From: Nocardioides sp. InS609-2 | Lineage (GTDB): Bacteria; Actinomycetota; Actinomycetes; Propionibacteriales; Nocardioidaceae | Assembly: GCF_023208195.1 (NCBI RefSeq) | Contig: NZ_CP060034.1 | Coordinates: forward strand, 3,348,001-3,412,000 | Direction: 5' to 3' | Length of the DNA stretch: 64,000 nucleotides | Shown here: positions 51,895 to 60,389 of the stretch, one piece after another | How positions within the stretch are numbered: the first letter of the stretch is position 1 | How the letters are laid out: each line of letters starts with the position of its first letter | Translations under genes and position numbers: made by a program | Notes under the pieces: model-generated | Told to the model about the DNA's origin: nothing | The model's input: only the letters and a program-made list of their open reading frames with translations | Databases searched by the model: none

Positions 51895-52236
51895 TCAGTC
51901 AGAGGACGAAGAGCCTGACGAGGACGACGAGCTCGCGGACGACGATGAGCTCGACGAGGAGGTCGATGACGTCGATGCCGGCTTGCTGTCCGGCTTCTTG
52001 GAGTCGGACGAGCCCGAGCTCGATGCCGCGGTCGAAGCGGGTGCCGAGCTCGAGTCTGCCGTGCGGCTGTCGTTGCGGTAGAAGCCCGACCCCTTGAAGA
52101 CCACACCGACGGCGTTGAACACCTTGCGCAGGCGCCCGTCGCACTCCGGGCAATGGGTCAGCGCGTCGTCGCTGAAGCTCTGGATCTGTTCGAACGCGTG
52201 CCCGCAAGCGGTGCAGGCATACTGATAGGTCGGCAC
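51895..52236 (-). CDS. FmdB-type zinc ribbon protein with poly-Ser tail
   Basis: 113 residues, GTG start. The first about 60 carry the FmdB/CxxC zinc ribbon: PTYQYACTACGHAFEQIQSFSDDALTHCPECDGRLRKVF with two CxxC pairs, then VVFKGSGFYRNDS. The remaining half is serine-rich low-complexity sequence ending in D. Regulatory or zinc-binding role assumed for the family. Divergent from the penicillin acylase gene with a 56-bp gap. Confidence 0.88.
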   Translation of the reverse strand: MPTYQYACTACGHAFEQIQSFSDDALTHCPECDGRLRKVFNAVGVVFKGSGFYRNDSRTADSSSAPASTAASSSGSSDSKKPDSKPASTSSTSSSSSSSSASSSSSSGSSSSD

Positions 52237-52292
52237 GGCGGTCCATCGTACGTGACCAGAACTGGCCCGATCACCGGGCACAATGTCGGGCG

Positions 52293-54935
52293 ATGAGCGA
52301 GCACGCGGCCTCCCCGCCCCCGAACCCGGCAACCCCCCTCTCGTGGTGGCGAATCTTCCGCGGCTGGCCCCGGCCGGCGCGCTGGAGCGTGTATGTCGCC
52401 ACCGGCCTGGTCCTGGTGCTGATCGCTGCTCTCGTCGTCGGCTGGGTCTTCTACTGCAAGCCGCTGCCCCAGACCGACGGCGAGATCGACGTCCCCGGCC
52501 TGAGCGCCCGGGTCGAGGTCATCCGCGACGACATGGGCATCCCGCAGATCTACGCCGACTCCGACGACGACCTGATGCGCGCGCAGGGCTTCGTGCACGC
52601 ACAGGAGCGGTTCTTCGAGATGGACGTACGACGCCACATCACGGCCGGCCGGCTCTCGGAGATGTTCGGCGAGACCGGGCTCGAGACCGACAAGTTCATC
52701 CGCACGATGGGCTGGCGCGCGGTCGCCGAGCGTGAGGTCGCGCTACTGGAGCCCGAGACCCGTGAGGCGCTCGAGCAGTACGCCGAGGGTGTCAACGCCT
52801 TCCTCGCCCAGCACGAGCCGTCCGACATCGCGGTCGAGTACACGCTCCTGCGCGTCGGCGGCCTCGACTACACCCCGGAGCCCTGGACATCGGTCGACTC
52901 GCTGGCCTGGCTGAAGGCGATGGCCTGGGACCTGCGCGGCAACATGCAGGAGGAGATGGACCGCGTCATCGCCGGCCTCGACCACGACGCCGCCGAGGTC
53001 GACCAGCTCTACCCGGCGTACGACGACCGGGCGCACCGCCCGATCGTCACGCAGGGCGCGGTGGTCGACGGTGTCTACGAGCAGGACGCGACCCGCAACG
53101 CGACCCGCAAGCCCCAGCGGCCGGCGTACCCCGCGGCTGCCGTCGACGAGCTCGAACGCCTCAGCGACCGCATCGCGAAGCTGCCCGCGCTGATCGGCAA
53201 GGGCGACGGCATCGGCTCCAACAGCTGGGTCGTCGACGGCGAGCACTCCGCCACCGGCATGCCGTTGCTGGCCAACGACCCGCACCTGGGCATCAGCCAG
53301 CCGGGCATCTGGATGCAGATGGGCATGCACTGCCGCACCATCGACGATGACTGCTCGCTCGACGTCTCGGGGTTCACGTTCTCCGGAGTGCCCGGCGTGA
53401 TCATCGGCCACAACGCCGACATCGCCTGGGGCTTCACCAACCTCGGGCCCGACGTGTCCGACCTCTATCTCGAGCAGGTGCGCGGCACCGAGTGGAAGTA
53501 CGACGGCGACTGGCTGCCGCTCGAGGAGCGCACCGAGACCATCAAGGTGCATGGCGGTGACGACTTCACGTTCCATGTGCGGTCGACCGACCACGGGCCG
53601 CTGCTCTCCGACGTGTCGAGCGAGATCAGCAGCGTCGGCGCCAACGCCCCGCCCGATCCCGACGACCCGGAGGCCACCGCCGACCGAGGCAACGGCTACG
53701 CCGTCGCGCTCCAGTGGACCGCCCTCCAGCCCAGCCCCACCGCTGACGCGATCCTCGGACTCAACCGGGCCAGCGACTGGCCGTCGTTCCGGGAGGCCGC
53801 GAGCAAGTTCGACGTACCCGCGCAGAACATGGTGTATGCCGACCGCGAGGGTCACATCGGCTACCAGGCGCCGGGTCGCGTGCCCATTCGCAAGTCGGGC
53901 AACGACGGCCGGCAGCCCGCGGCTGGATGGCAGCCCGAGAACGACTGGACCGGCGACTTCGTGCCGTTCACCGCGCTGCCGAGTGTGCTCGACCCCGACG
54001 AGGGCTTCGTGGCGACGGCCAACCAGGCCGTGGTCGGGCCGGACTATCCCTACTACCTCACGACCGACTGGGACCGGGGCTACCGGTCGCAGCGGATCCG
54101 CGACCTGATCGAGTCCGAGGGAGACCTGTCGGTGGCCGAGATGGCCCAGATCCAGCTCGACGAGCAGAACCCGCTCGCGCCGACGCTGGTGCCGTACCTC
54201 CTCGACGTCGAGCTGCCGCGCGGCTACTACCGCCGGGGCCAGAACCTGCTGCGGGGGTGGGACTTCCAGGACCGAGTCGACAGCGGCGCCGCGGCGTACT
54301 TCAACGTGGTCTGGAGCAACCTGCTGCGGCTGACCTTCCAAGACGAGCTGCGCGAGCGCGTCTGGCCCAGCGGCGGCGACCGCTGGTTCGGGGTGATGGA
54401 GGGACTGCTCACCGCGCCCGCCGGACCGTGGTGGGACGACCGCACCACCGACGACGAGGTGGAGACGCGTGACGACATCCTGCGTGCGGCGATGATCGCG
54501 GGTCGCGACGAGATGACGGCGCGGCAGGCGCGCAACCCCGACGACTGGAGCTGGGGACATCTCCACCGGCTCAACCTGCACAACGCGACGCTGGGGGAGA
54601 GCGACATCGGCCCGATCGAGTGGCTGGTCAACCGTGACGGCGCCCAGATCGGGGGCGGCGCCAGCGTCGTCAACGCGACGAGCTGGGACGCCACCGACGG
54701 GTACGCCGTCACCAGCTCCCCGTCGATGCGGATGGTCGTCTCGCTGGCCGACTTCGACGACTCACGCTGGGTCAACCTGACCGGGGTCTCCGGGCACCCG
54801 GCCAGCGACCACTACGACGACCAGACCGACCTCTTCGTCGAGGGCGAGACGCTCCCGTGGTCCTTCACGCGTGAGGCCGTGGACGAGGCGGCGGACGACA
54901 CCCTGGTGCTGAACCCCGCGTCCGCCGACGACTGA
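52293..54935 (+). CDS. Penicillin acylase family (Ntn) hydrolase
   Basis: 880 residues: one N-terminal membrane segment (VYVATGLVLVLIAALVVGWVFY) that serves as signal or anchor, alpha chain about 50-308, and a nucleophile serine (about residue 309) in GIGSNSWVVDG, the expected autocleavage point that frees the catalytic N-terminal Ser of the beta chain. LLANDPHLGISQPGIWMQMG and GVIIGHNADIAWGFTN are family motifs. Members hydrolyse amides such as beta-lactam side chains, acyl-homoserine lactones or lipopeptides; the substrate here is unknown. Ends 12 nt from the convergent ESX-like gene. Confidence 0.92.
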   Translation: MSEHAASPPPNPATPLSWWRIFRGWPRPARWSVYVATGLVLVLIAALVVGWVFYCKPLPQTDGEIDVPGLSARVEVIRDDMGIPQIYADSDDDLMRAQGFVHAQERFFEMDVRRHITAGRLSEMFGETGLETDKFIRTMGWRAVAEREVALLEPETREALEQYAEGVNAFLAQHEPSDIAVEYTLLRVGGLDYTPEPWTSVDSLAWLKAMAWDLRGNMQEEMDRVIAGLDHDAAEVDQLYPAYDDRAHRPIVTQGAVVDGVYEQDATRNATRKPQRPAYPAAAVDELERLSDRIAKLPALIGKGDGIGSNSWVVDGEHSATGMPLLANDPHLGISQPGIWMQMGMHCRTIDDDCSLDVSGFTFSGVPGVIIGHNADIAWGFTNLGPDVSDLYLEQVRGTEWKYDGDWLPLEERTETIKVHGGDDFTFHVRSTDHGPLLSDVSSEISSVGANAPPDPDDPEATADRGNGYAVALQWTALQPSPTADAILGLNRASDWPSFREAASKFDVPAQNMVYADREGHIGYQAPGRVPIRKSGNDGRQPAAGWQPENDWTGDFVPFTALPSVLDPDEGFVATANQAVVGPDYPYYLTTDWDRGYRSQRIRDLIESEGDLSVAEMAQIQLDEQNPLAPTLVPYLLDVELPRGYYRRGQNLLRGWDFQDRVDSGAAAYFNVVWSNLLRLTFQDELRERVWPSGGDRWFGVMEGLLTAPAGPWWDDRTTDDEVETRDDILRAAMIAGRDEMTARQARNPDDWSWGHLHRLNLHNATLGESDIGPIEWLVNRDGAQIGGGASVVNATSWDATDGYAVTSSPSMRMVVSLADFDDSRWVNLTGVSGHPASDHYDDQTDLFVEGETLPWSFTREAVDEAADDTLVLNPASADD

Positions 54936-54947
54936 CAGCAACCGGGG

Positions 54948-56303
54948 TCAGTGCAGCAGGCCGGACTCTGCGCCCTCGTCGTCGATCCAGTCCTGCTCGA
55001 ACTCCATGCCGTCGGGCCGCTCGCCGGTCTTGTCCTTGTTGCCCTTTCCCCTGCCCTGACCGGAGCCCGCCGCTCCCGCGGCCCCGGCGCGTGAGCCGGC
55101 TGAGCCGCGCCCACCTGCCGCGCCGCGCCCACTTGCGCCGCCGCGGGAGGCTGCGCCACCTGCGCCCGCGGATGCGCCGCGGGTGCCTCCGGCCGCCGTG
55201 GACTTGCCCAGCGTCCCGGCGCTGCCGCTTCGACTGGTGCTCCCGACGGGACGCACCTGGGCCGCGGAGCCGGTGCCTCGAAGCGACCCGCTGCGCAGGG
55301 CACCACCGAGCGCGCCGCCGGCACCCGCCGTGAGGCCGCCCAGGGCGGCACTCGAGGAACCGGTCGAGGTGCCGCTCACCGAACCGTGCGGGGTGCCAGC
55401 AGTCGTCGACGAGAGGCCGCCGATGCTCGACTGGGTCTGACCACCGACGGTGGAGACGTCGCCGGGGTGGCCGGGCACGTACGTCGGCGGGTGGGTCGTT
55501 GTCGGCGGATGGGTGATCGGAGGCTCGATGACCGGGGAGTGGTTGATCGGGGGCATGGGGGGCCAGCAGACGGGAGGCTCGGGGGGCTCGGGGTGCTTGA
55601 TGACCGGCGGCTCCCAGGTGGGCCCCAGGTGCGGCGGCTTCTCGGGGGTGTCGGTCGGGGTGTCGGTCGGGTTGAACGGCGTACGCGCCGGGGGGAACTG
55701 GTTGCCTCCGGGACCGGGCGGCGGTGGTGGCGGCGGCTCGGTGGGGTCGGGCTGCCCGTGGATCGCCTGCATCGGCGGGATGGCGTCGAGGTAGGCCTCG
55801 TCGAGCTTCTTCGTCCAGGCAGCGGCCTGCGCCTCCTGTGCCTGGAACTGGTCGCCGAACTGCTCGTGCTGCGCGTTGGAGGCAGCGCGCGACTCGCCGT
55901 CGGCCTTGATCTGGGCGTCGGTGGGCTGGATGCCGGGGGAGTAGGTGGGCGGCGTGTGCGGCGGCGGCTCCTGCAGGTCGGCCATGCCCTCGAGCACGCC
56001 TCGGCCGGTGCCCATCGTGCCGGAGACCTCTTCGAGCGCCTGACCGGCCTGGCTCAGGAGGCCGGACTTCTCCGTCATCGACTTCGCGGTCTTCTCGAAC
56101 GCAGCCCGGATGGCGGGACCGGACTTCGACTTGCCGCCCAGGTTCGCCTCCACCAGGGGCGCGTTGGTCCGGAGCGCGGACGCGACCAGACTCAGGGTCT
56201 CGGCCTTGAGCTTCCAGTCCGTGGCGCTGGTCGCGAGGGTCTCCTCGCGTGCTCCGAGGTAGTACTCCTCGAACTTGAGGCGGGCTGGTCCCTTGGTGGT
56301 CAT
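54948..56303 (-). CDS. PPE/EspB-like putative type VII secretion substrate
   Basis: 451 residues in three parts: a helical N-terminal about 105 (LKFEEYYLGAREETLATSATDWKLKAETLSLVASALR...AIRAAFEKTAKSMTEKSGLLSQAGQALEEVSGTM), a Pro-rich middle (about 170-290) with poly-Pro and TDTPTDTPE units, and a Gly/Ala/Ser-rich tail ending in an acidic peptide (FEQDWIDDEGAESGLLH). Helical hairpin plus Pro/Gly-rich tail is the plan of PPE/EspB-like proteins exported by ESX systems. No ESX core gene is in the window. Follows the smaller WXG-like gene by 4 nt. Confidence 0.6.
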   Translation of the reverse strand: MTTKGPARLKFEEYYLGAREETLATSATDWKLKAETLSLVASALRTNAPLVEANLGGKSKSGPAIRAAFEKTAKSMTEKSGLLSQAGQALEEVSGTMGTGRGVLEGMADLQEPPPHTPPTYSPGIQPTDAQIKADGESRAASNAQHEQFGDQFQAQEAQAAAWTKKLDEAYLDAIPPMQAIHGQPDPTEPPPPPPPGPGGNQFPPARTPFNPTDTPTDTPEKPPHLGPTWEPPVIKHPEPPEPPVCWPPMPPINHSPVIEPPITHPPTTTHPPTYVPGHPGDVSTVGGQTQSSIGGLSSTTAGTPHGSVSGTSTGSSSAALGGLTAGAGGALGGALRSGSLRGTGSAAQVRPVGSTSRSGSAGTLGKSTAAGGTRGASAGAGGAASRGGASGRGAAGGRGSAGSRAGAAGAAGSGQGRGKGNKDKTGERPDGMEFEQDWIDDEGAESGLLH

Positions 56304-56307
56304 CGCC

Positions 56308-56733
56308 TCATCCCTCCGAGTTCGTGGTCGGCACGGTGCACTGACCTGCGCCGATGGTCGGCACCGCGGTGCAGTCGGCCGTGTTCGTCACGGCCACGAG
56401 GTGGTCGCTGATCGCCTCGTCGGTCCCGACGACGTCGTCGCGGATGGCCTTGATCTCCAGTGCGTAGGAGCGCAGACCCGCGATCAGGTTGTCGAACTCC
56501 TCGACGGCGGCATCGCGGGCCATCCCGGCATTGGTGGCCAGCCGGTAGCCACCGGTGTGCGAGTCGCCGAACCACCCGGCCGGGACGGGGGCGAGGCCAC
56601 GGGCCTCCTGGAGCGATTCGGCGCGGGTGTCGAGCATCCCCATGATGTCGGCGATCACGTCGGCGTCGAGCTGGAGTCCCTCGAGGGTGTTGTTGAGGAG
56701 GACCCGGTCTTCCATCGGCAGCATGTCCTTCAT
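56308..56733 (-). CDS. WXG100-like small helical protein (putative)
   Basis: 141 residues, mostly helical: EDRVLLNNTLEGLQLDADVIADIMGMLDTRAESLQEARGL, then the turn PAGWFGDSHTGGYR, then a second helix to about residue 110 and a short tail with two Cys. The W-x-G-like turn between two helices resembles WXG100/ESX substrates. ATG at 56733 has GGGAGGGA upstream; a TTG at 56757 is less likely. Pairs with the larger PPE-like gene as first gene of a two-gene operon. Confidence 0.6.
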   Translation of the reverse strand: MKDMLPMEDRVLLNNTLEGLQLDADVIADIMGMLDTRAESLQEARGLAPVPAGWFGDSHTGGYRLATNAGMARDAAVEEFDNLIAGLRSYALEIKAIRDDVVGTDEAISDHLVAVTNTADCTAVPTIGAGQCTVPTTNSEG

Positions 56734-56823
56734 CTTCCCGCGTCCCTCCCCCTCCAAACACGCGATTTCGAGAATTCGGGTTGGTCTAGGCTGCCGCCAG
56801 GATCTCGGGCAAGGGGGAAGTTG

Positions 56824-57417
56824 TTGCGCAGGTTGACTGTCACGGTCGTTGCGTTGGCCGCGTTGCTCATGGGCTGTGGCTCCGGTGAACCGTCGAGCGG
56901 GCCGGGCGAGACGTCTCCCAGCGCATCGAGCGGGTCGCCCCCAACGGCGAGCGTGAGCAGCTCACCGACTCCCGCGGAGCCTGCGGTCGCCCCCGCGACC
57001 GGTCCGAAGCTGGTGCTCAAGCAGGCCACGGTGCGGGCTCCCGAAGGATGGTTCCTCGACCCGTCCAACACCCCGGACATCCTCGCGGCGGCGGCTACCG
57101 ACGACGACGGGCTCCAGGGCTTCGGCGTGGTGGCGTTCCCGGGCCCGCGGGTCACGACCGACGTGCACGTGAAGGCCCTCCTCGACCAGAACTACGCGAA
57201 GATCGACTACGAGCGCCTGCCCGACACCTACCTCGCCGGCTCCAAGGTCTATTACCTCGTTGGACGAGACAAGCGGCTCAAGGACACGTGGGACATCGAA
57301 ATCGGCGGGACCTACGGCGACCTCAACTACACGGTCGGCTTCTCGCTCCAAGGCAAGTCGCGGGCCGAGCGGGAGGCCCTCGTCGACTCCGTGCTCGCGT
57401 CCTGGGAGTGGAAGTAG
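56824..57417 (+). CDS. LpqN-like lipoprotein, copy 1
   Basis: 197 residues. TTG start (56824, or 56821) with AGGGGGA upstream, signal peptide RRLTVTVVALAALLMGC with lipobox LMGC, a Ser/Pro-rich linker, then a folded domain from about residue 60: VRAPEGWFLDPSNTPDILAAAAT to LNYTVGFSLQGKSRAEREALVDSVLASWEWK. General resemblance to LpqN/LpqT-type lipoproteins is weak. A paralogue follows at 57.8 kb, together with a degraded copy of the gene in between, showing a tandem duplication. Confidence 0.75.
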   Translation: MRRLTVTVVALAALLMGCGSGEPSSGPGETSPSASSGSPPTASVSSSPTPAEPAVAPATGPKLVLKQATVRAPEGWFLDPSNTPDILAAAATDDDGLQGFGVVAFPGPRVTTDVHVKALLDQNYAKIDYERLPDTYLAGSKVYYLVGRDKRLKDTWDIEIGGTYGDLNYTVGFSLQGKSRAEREALVDSVLASWEWK

Positions 57418-57428
57418 TCAGGCTGCTC

Positions 57429-57715
57429 GGAAGCGGACGATCCCCCGCAGGCGAGACGGCGGCAGCCACCCGCCGGTCATGCGGCTCGCTCGGCACCTCG
57501 CGACCGACCTCGTCGTCGTACAGGACCACGCAGGTGAACGTGCCCACCGGCACCCGGGCCAGCACCCGGGCGTAGCACCCGCCGCCGCGGCCCAGCCGCA
57601 GGCCGGCGGACCGGATACAGACGGCCCGGTCGAGGTCGAGGTCGGGCCTGACTACCGGCAGGATCATCGGCTTGCCCGCGTCGGTCAGCGCGTCGAGGAG
57701 CAGGCCGGTGCCGGG
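57429..57715 (-). pseudogene. Degraded copy of 5-formyl-THF cyclo-ligase gene (3' part)
   Basis: Nearly identical over most of its length to the 3' part of the intact gene at 58390-58980, including the region coding LGRGGGCY and VPVGTFTCVVLYDDEVGREVP. Compared with the intact gene it has lost its stop codon (TCG in place of TCA on plus), lacks about 120 bp between the CCGCA and GGCCGGCGGACC sequences, and ends at GGCCGGTGCCGGG without a 5' half. A non-functional remnant of a tandem duplication. Confidence 0.85.
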
Positions 57716-57827
57716 CCAGGTGTCACCCCAACTCGTGATCCCTAGGGTCTAGGCTCCCCGCAGGATCTCGGCGAGGGGGAAGCTGTGCGTACGTGGTTGG
57801 TGTCGGCCGTGTTGGCCTCCATGTTGT

Positions 57828-58379
57828 TTGGCGGGTTGCGGCTCCGGTAACGAGCCGGGCTCGTCGGCCCAGGCGTCATCCTCTGCGTCGTCAGAGGCCG
57901 CCGCCTCGGCGCAGGCGTCGTCGACACCGACACCCACACCGACACCCACAGTTTTCCCGGCCGACGGCCCGACCCTGGTGATGCGGGGGGCCACCGTGCG
58001 GCTGCCCGAAGGATGGGAGCCCGACCCCACCAACACAAAGGACATCTTGGTGGCCGCGGTCACCGACGTGTACCCGCAGACCATGGGAGTGGTCGCGTTC
58101 CCCGAGACGTTCACCGACCTCGACACGCAGGTGAAGCAGGTGCGCAGGCAGGCCAGGGGCCGCATTCGCTACGAACGGATGCCCGACATCTATGTGGCCG
58201 GCGCCCGCTTCTACTACCTGTCCGGTCGTGACTCGATCACGCGACGTGACTGGACCATCTCGATCGGCGGCAACTACGGGGGCCTCAACTACACGGTGGG
58301 GTTCACGCTCGCTGGTAAGTCGGATGCGGAGCGGGCCGAGCTGGTCGACCCGGTGCTCGCCTCGTGGGAGTGGAAGTAG
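57828..58379 (+). CDS. LpqN-like lipoprotein, copy 2 (signal peptide out of frame)
   Basis: The frame from TTG 57828 encodes LAGCGSGNEPG, a Ser/Ala/Thr-Pro linker and a domain clearly paralogous to copy 1 (VRLPEGWEPDPTNTKDILVAAVT...LNYTVGFTLAGKSDAERAELVDPVLASWEWK). A signal peptide VRTWLVSAVLASML is encoded just upstream from GTG 57785 but in another frame. Removing one T from the TTT run at 57827-57829 would join the frames and give lipobox LLAGC. So this is either a frameshifted gene or a base-call error. As it stands, no start gives a complete signal peptide. Confidence 0.65.
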   Translation: MAGCGSGNEPGSSAQASSSASSEAAASAQASSTPTPTPTPTVFPADGPTLVMRGATVRLPEGWEPDPTNTKDILVAAVTDVYPQTMGVVAFPETFTDLDTQVKQVRRQARGRIRYERMPDIYVAGARFYYLSGRDSITRRDWTISIGGNYGGLNYTVGFTLAGKSDAERAELVDPVLASWEWK

Positions 58380-58389
58380 GGCAGGTCGC

Positions 58390-58980
58390 TCAGAAGGTCA
58401 CGATGCCCGCGGGCGAGACCGCGGCAGCCACCCGCCGGTCGTGCGGCTCGGTCGGCACCTCGCGACCGACCTCGTCGTCGTACAGGACCACGCAGGTGAA
58501 CGTGCCCACCGGCACCCGGGCCAGCACCCAGTCGTAGCACCCGCCGCCGCGGCCCAGCCGCATGCCCGTGGACGAGACGGCGAGGCCCGGCAGGAGCACC
58601 ACGTCGGCGGTCGCGATCGCGTCGAGGCCGAGCCGCTCCGACGCCGGCTCGAGGAGGCCGCGCCCGGCCGGGGCCAGGCCGGCGGACCCGGTGTAGGCGG
58701 CCCAGTCCAGGTCGAGGTCGGGCATGACCACCGGCAGGATCACCCGCTTCCCCGCGTCGGTCAGCGCATCGAGGAGCAGGCCGGTGCCGGGTTCGGGGCC
58801 CACGCCGACGTACGCCGCGACGGTGGCCGCGCGGCGTACATCTGGAGCCGCCAGCAGGTGCGCCGCGATCGCCGCCGCATCCTCGGCTGCCTCGGCCAAC
58901 GGGCGCCGCCGACGGGAGGCGCGCACCTGGTCGCGGAGCGCCACCTTGGCTGCCAACGGGGGGCCGGGTGTCGCATTCAT
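58390..58980 (-). CDS. 5-formyltetrahydrofolate cyclo-ligase
   Basis: 196 residues. Converts 5-formyl-THF to 5,10-methenyl-THF with ATP. Motifs: KVALRDQVRASRRRR at the N-terminus, VGVGPEPGTGLLLDAL, LLPGLAVSSTGMRLGRGGGCYDWVLA (the GxRLGxGGGYYD signature with Cys for the first Tyr) and CVVLYDDEV. Divergent from galU with a 23-bp gap. The 3' half of this gene is also present as a remnant at 57.4-57.7 kb. Confidence 0.93.
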   Translation of the reverse strand: MNATPGPPLAAKVALRDQVRASRRRRPLAEAAEDAAAIAAHLLAAPDVRRAATVAAYVGVGPEPGTGLLLDALTDAGKRVILPVVMPDLDLDWAAYTGSAGLAPAGRGLLEPASERLGLDAIATADVVLLPGLAVSSTGMRLGRGGGCYDWVLARVPVGTFTCVVLYDDEVGREVPTEPHDRRVAAAVSPAGIVTF

Positions 58981-59003
58981 CTGTTCAGCCTACGATCGAG
59001 TGC

Positions 59004-60389
59004 ATGGGTAGCACTGGCCTGGAGGTCGCGCGCACGAAGATGCGTGACGAGGGCGTCGACAAGGTCGCCATCGACACGTTCGCGCACTACTACCGGCTGC
59101 TCGAGCACGGCGAGACCGGGATGATCCCGGAGTCGTCGATCGAGCCGCTGGACATGGAGTCGCTCGCCGACGTCGACGTCGACGACGAGGTCGCCGCAGA
59201 GGCGATCCGCAAGACGGTCGTCATCAAGCTCAACGGCGGACTCGGCACATCGATGGGCATGAACCGCGCCAAGTCGTTGCTGTGCGTACGCCGCGGGTTG
59301 TCGTTCCTCGACATCATCGCCCGGCAGGTCCTGCACCTGCGTGAGGCGTACGACGCGCCGCTGCCGCTGATCTTCATGAACAGCTTCCGCACCTCGGCCG
59401 ACACGATGGCCGCCCTCAGTCGCTACGACGGCCTCGCCGTCGACGACCTGCCGCTGGAGTTCCTGCAGAACAAGGAGCCCAAGCTGCTGCTCGACGGGCT
59501 GCTGCCGGTGAGCTACCCGAAGAATCCCGACCTCGAGTGGTGTCCGCCCGGGCACGGCGACCTTTACACCGCGCTGCGCGGCACCGGCCTGCTCGGTCGC
59601 CTCGTCGATGCCGGCTACCGGCACGTCTTCGTCTCCAACTCCGACAACCTCGGCGCGGTGCCCGACGCCCGGGTGGCCGGGTGGTTCGCCCAGTCGGGTG
59701 CACCGTTCGCGATCGAGGCGGTGCGTCGTACTCCCTCGGACCGCAAGGGCGGTCACTTCGCCAAGCGGCGCAGCGACGGTCGCGTAGTGCTCCGCGAGAG
59801 CGCACAGACCCCGCCGGGTGACCGGAAGGCGTTGGCCGACCTCGACCGCCACAAGTACACGTCGACCAACAACCTGTGGTTCGACCTTCAAGCCATGCAG
59901 GAGACGCTCGACGCGCGCGACGGCATCCTCGGGCTGCCGCTGATCCGCAACGTGAAGCACCTCGACCCGGGTGACCCGCGCACCCCCGAGGTCGTGCAGA
60001 TCGAGACCGCCATGGGCGCAGCGATCGAGGTTTTCGACGGCGCCCGCACGATCGAGGTCGGCCGCGACCGCTTCGTGCCGGTGAAGACGACGAACGACCT
60101 GCTGGTGCTGCGCTCCGACATCTACGACATCGGCCGCGACTTCGTGCTCGACCAGGCCAGCGAAGCCGTGCCGTACGTCGAGCTCGACGGCGCCTTCTAC
60201 AAGCTGGTCGGCGACTTTGACAAGCGCTTCCCCGAGGGCGCGCCGTCGCTGCGTCGGGCCTCGTCGTTCACCGTCGACGGGGACTTCACGTTCGGCCACG
60301 GGGTCACGGTGGTCGGCGACGTCAGCCTCGATGCGACGTCTGCCCAGCGCATTGCCGCGGACACCCAGCTGCGACAGGGCGCGACGTGA
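59004..60389 (+). CDS. galU: UTP-glucose-1-phosphate uridylyltransferase
   Basis: 461 residues, UDPGP family (eukaryote-like UGPase type, longer than enteric GalU). VVIKLNGGLGTSMGMNRAKSLL is the nucleotide-binding loop; PLIFMNSFRTSADT, WCPPGHGDLYTAL and HVFVSNSDNLGAV are diagnostic. Makes UDP-glucose for glycans and trehalose. ATG at 59004 is used: TACGAT (58991-58996) ends 7 nt upstream and there is no Shine-Dalgarno, suggesting a leaderless mRNA. It starts a conserved actinobacterial gene string with moeA/glp, rimJ and sepX/glpR. Confidence 0.93.
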   Translation: MGSTGLEVARTKMRDEGVDKVAIDTFAHYYRLLEHGETGMIPESSIEPLDMESLADVDVDDEVAAEAIRKTVVIKLNGGLGTSMGMNRAKSLLCVRRGLSFLDIIARQVLHLREAYDAPLPLIFMNSFRTSADTMAALSRYDGLAVDDLPLEFLQNKEPKLLLDGLLPVSYPKNPDLEWCPPGHGDLYTALRGTGLLGRLVDAGYRHVFVSNSDNLGAVPDARVAGWFAQSGAPFAIEAVRRTPSDRKGGHFAKRRSDGRVVLRESAQTPPGDRKALADLDRHKYTSTNNLWFDLQAMQETLDARDGILGLPLIRNVKHLDPGDPRTPEVVQIETAMGAAIEVFDGARTIEVGRDRFVPVKTTNDLLVLRSDIYDIGRDFVLDQASEAVPYVELDGAFYKLVGDFDKRFPEGAPSLRRASSFTVDGDFTFGHGVTVVGDVSLDATSAQRIAADTQLRQGAT

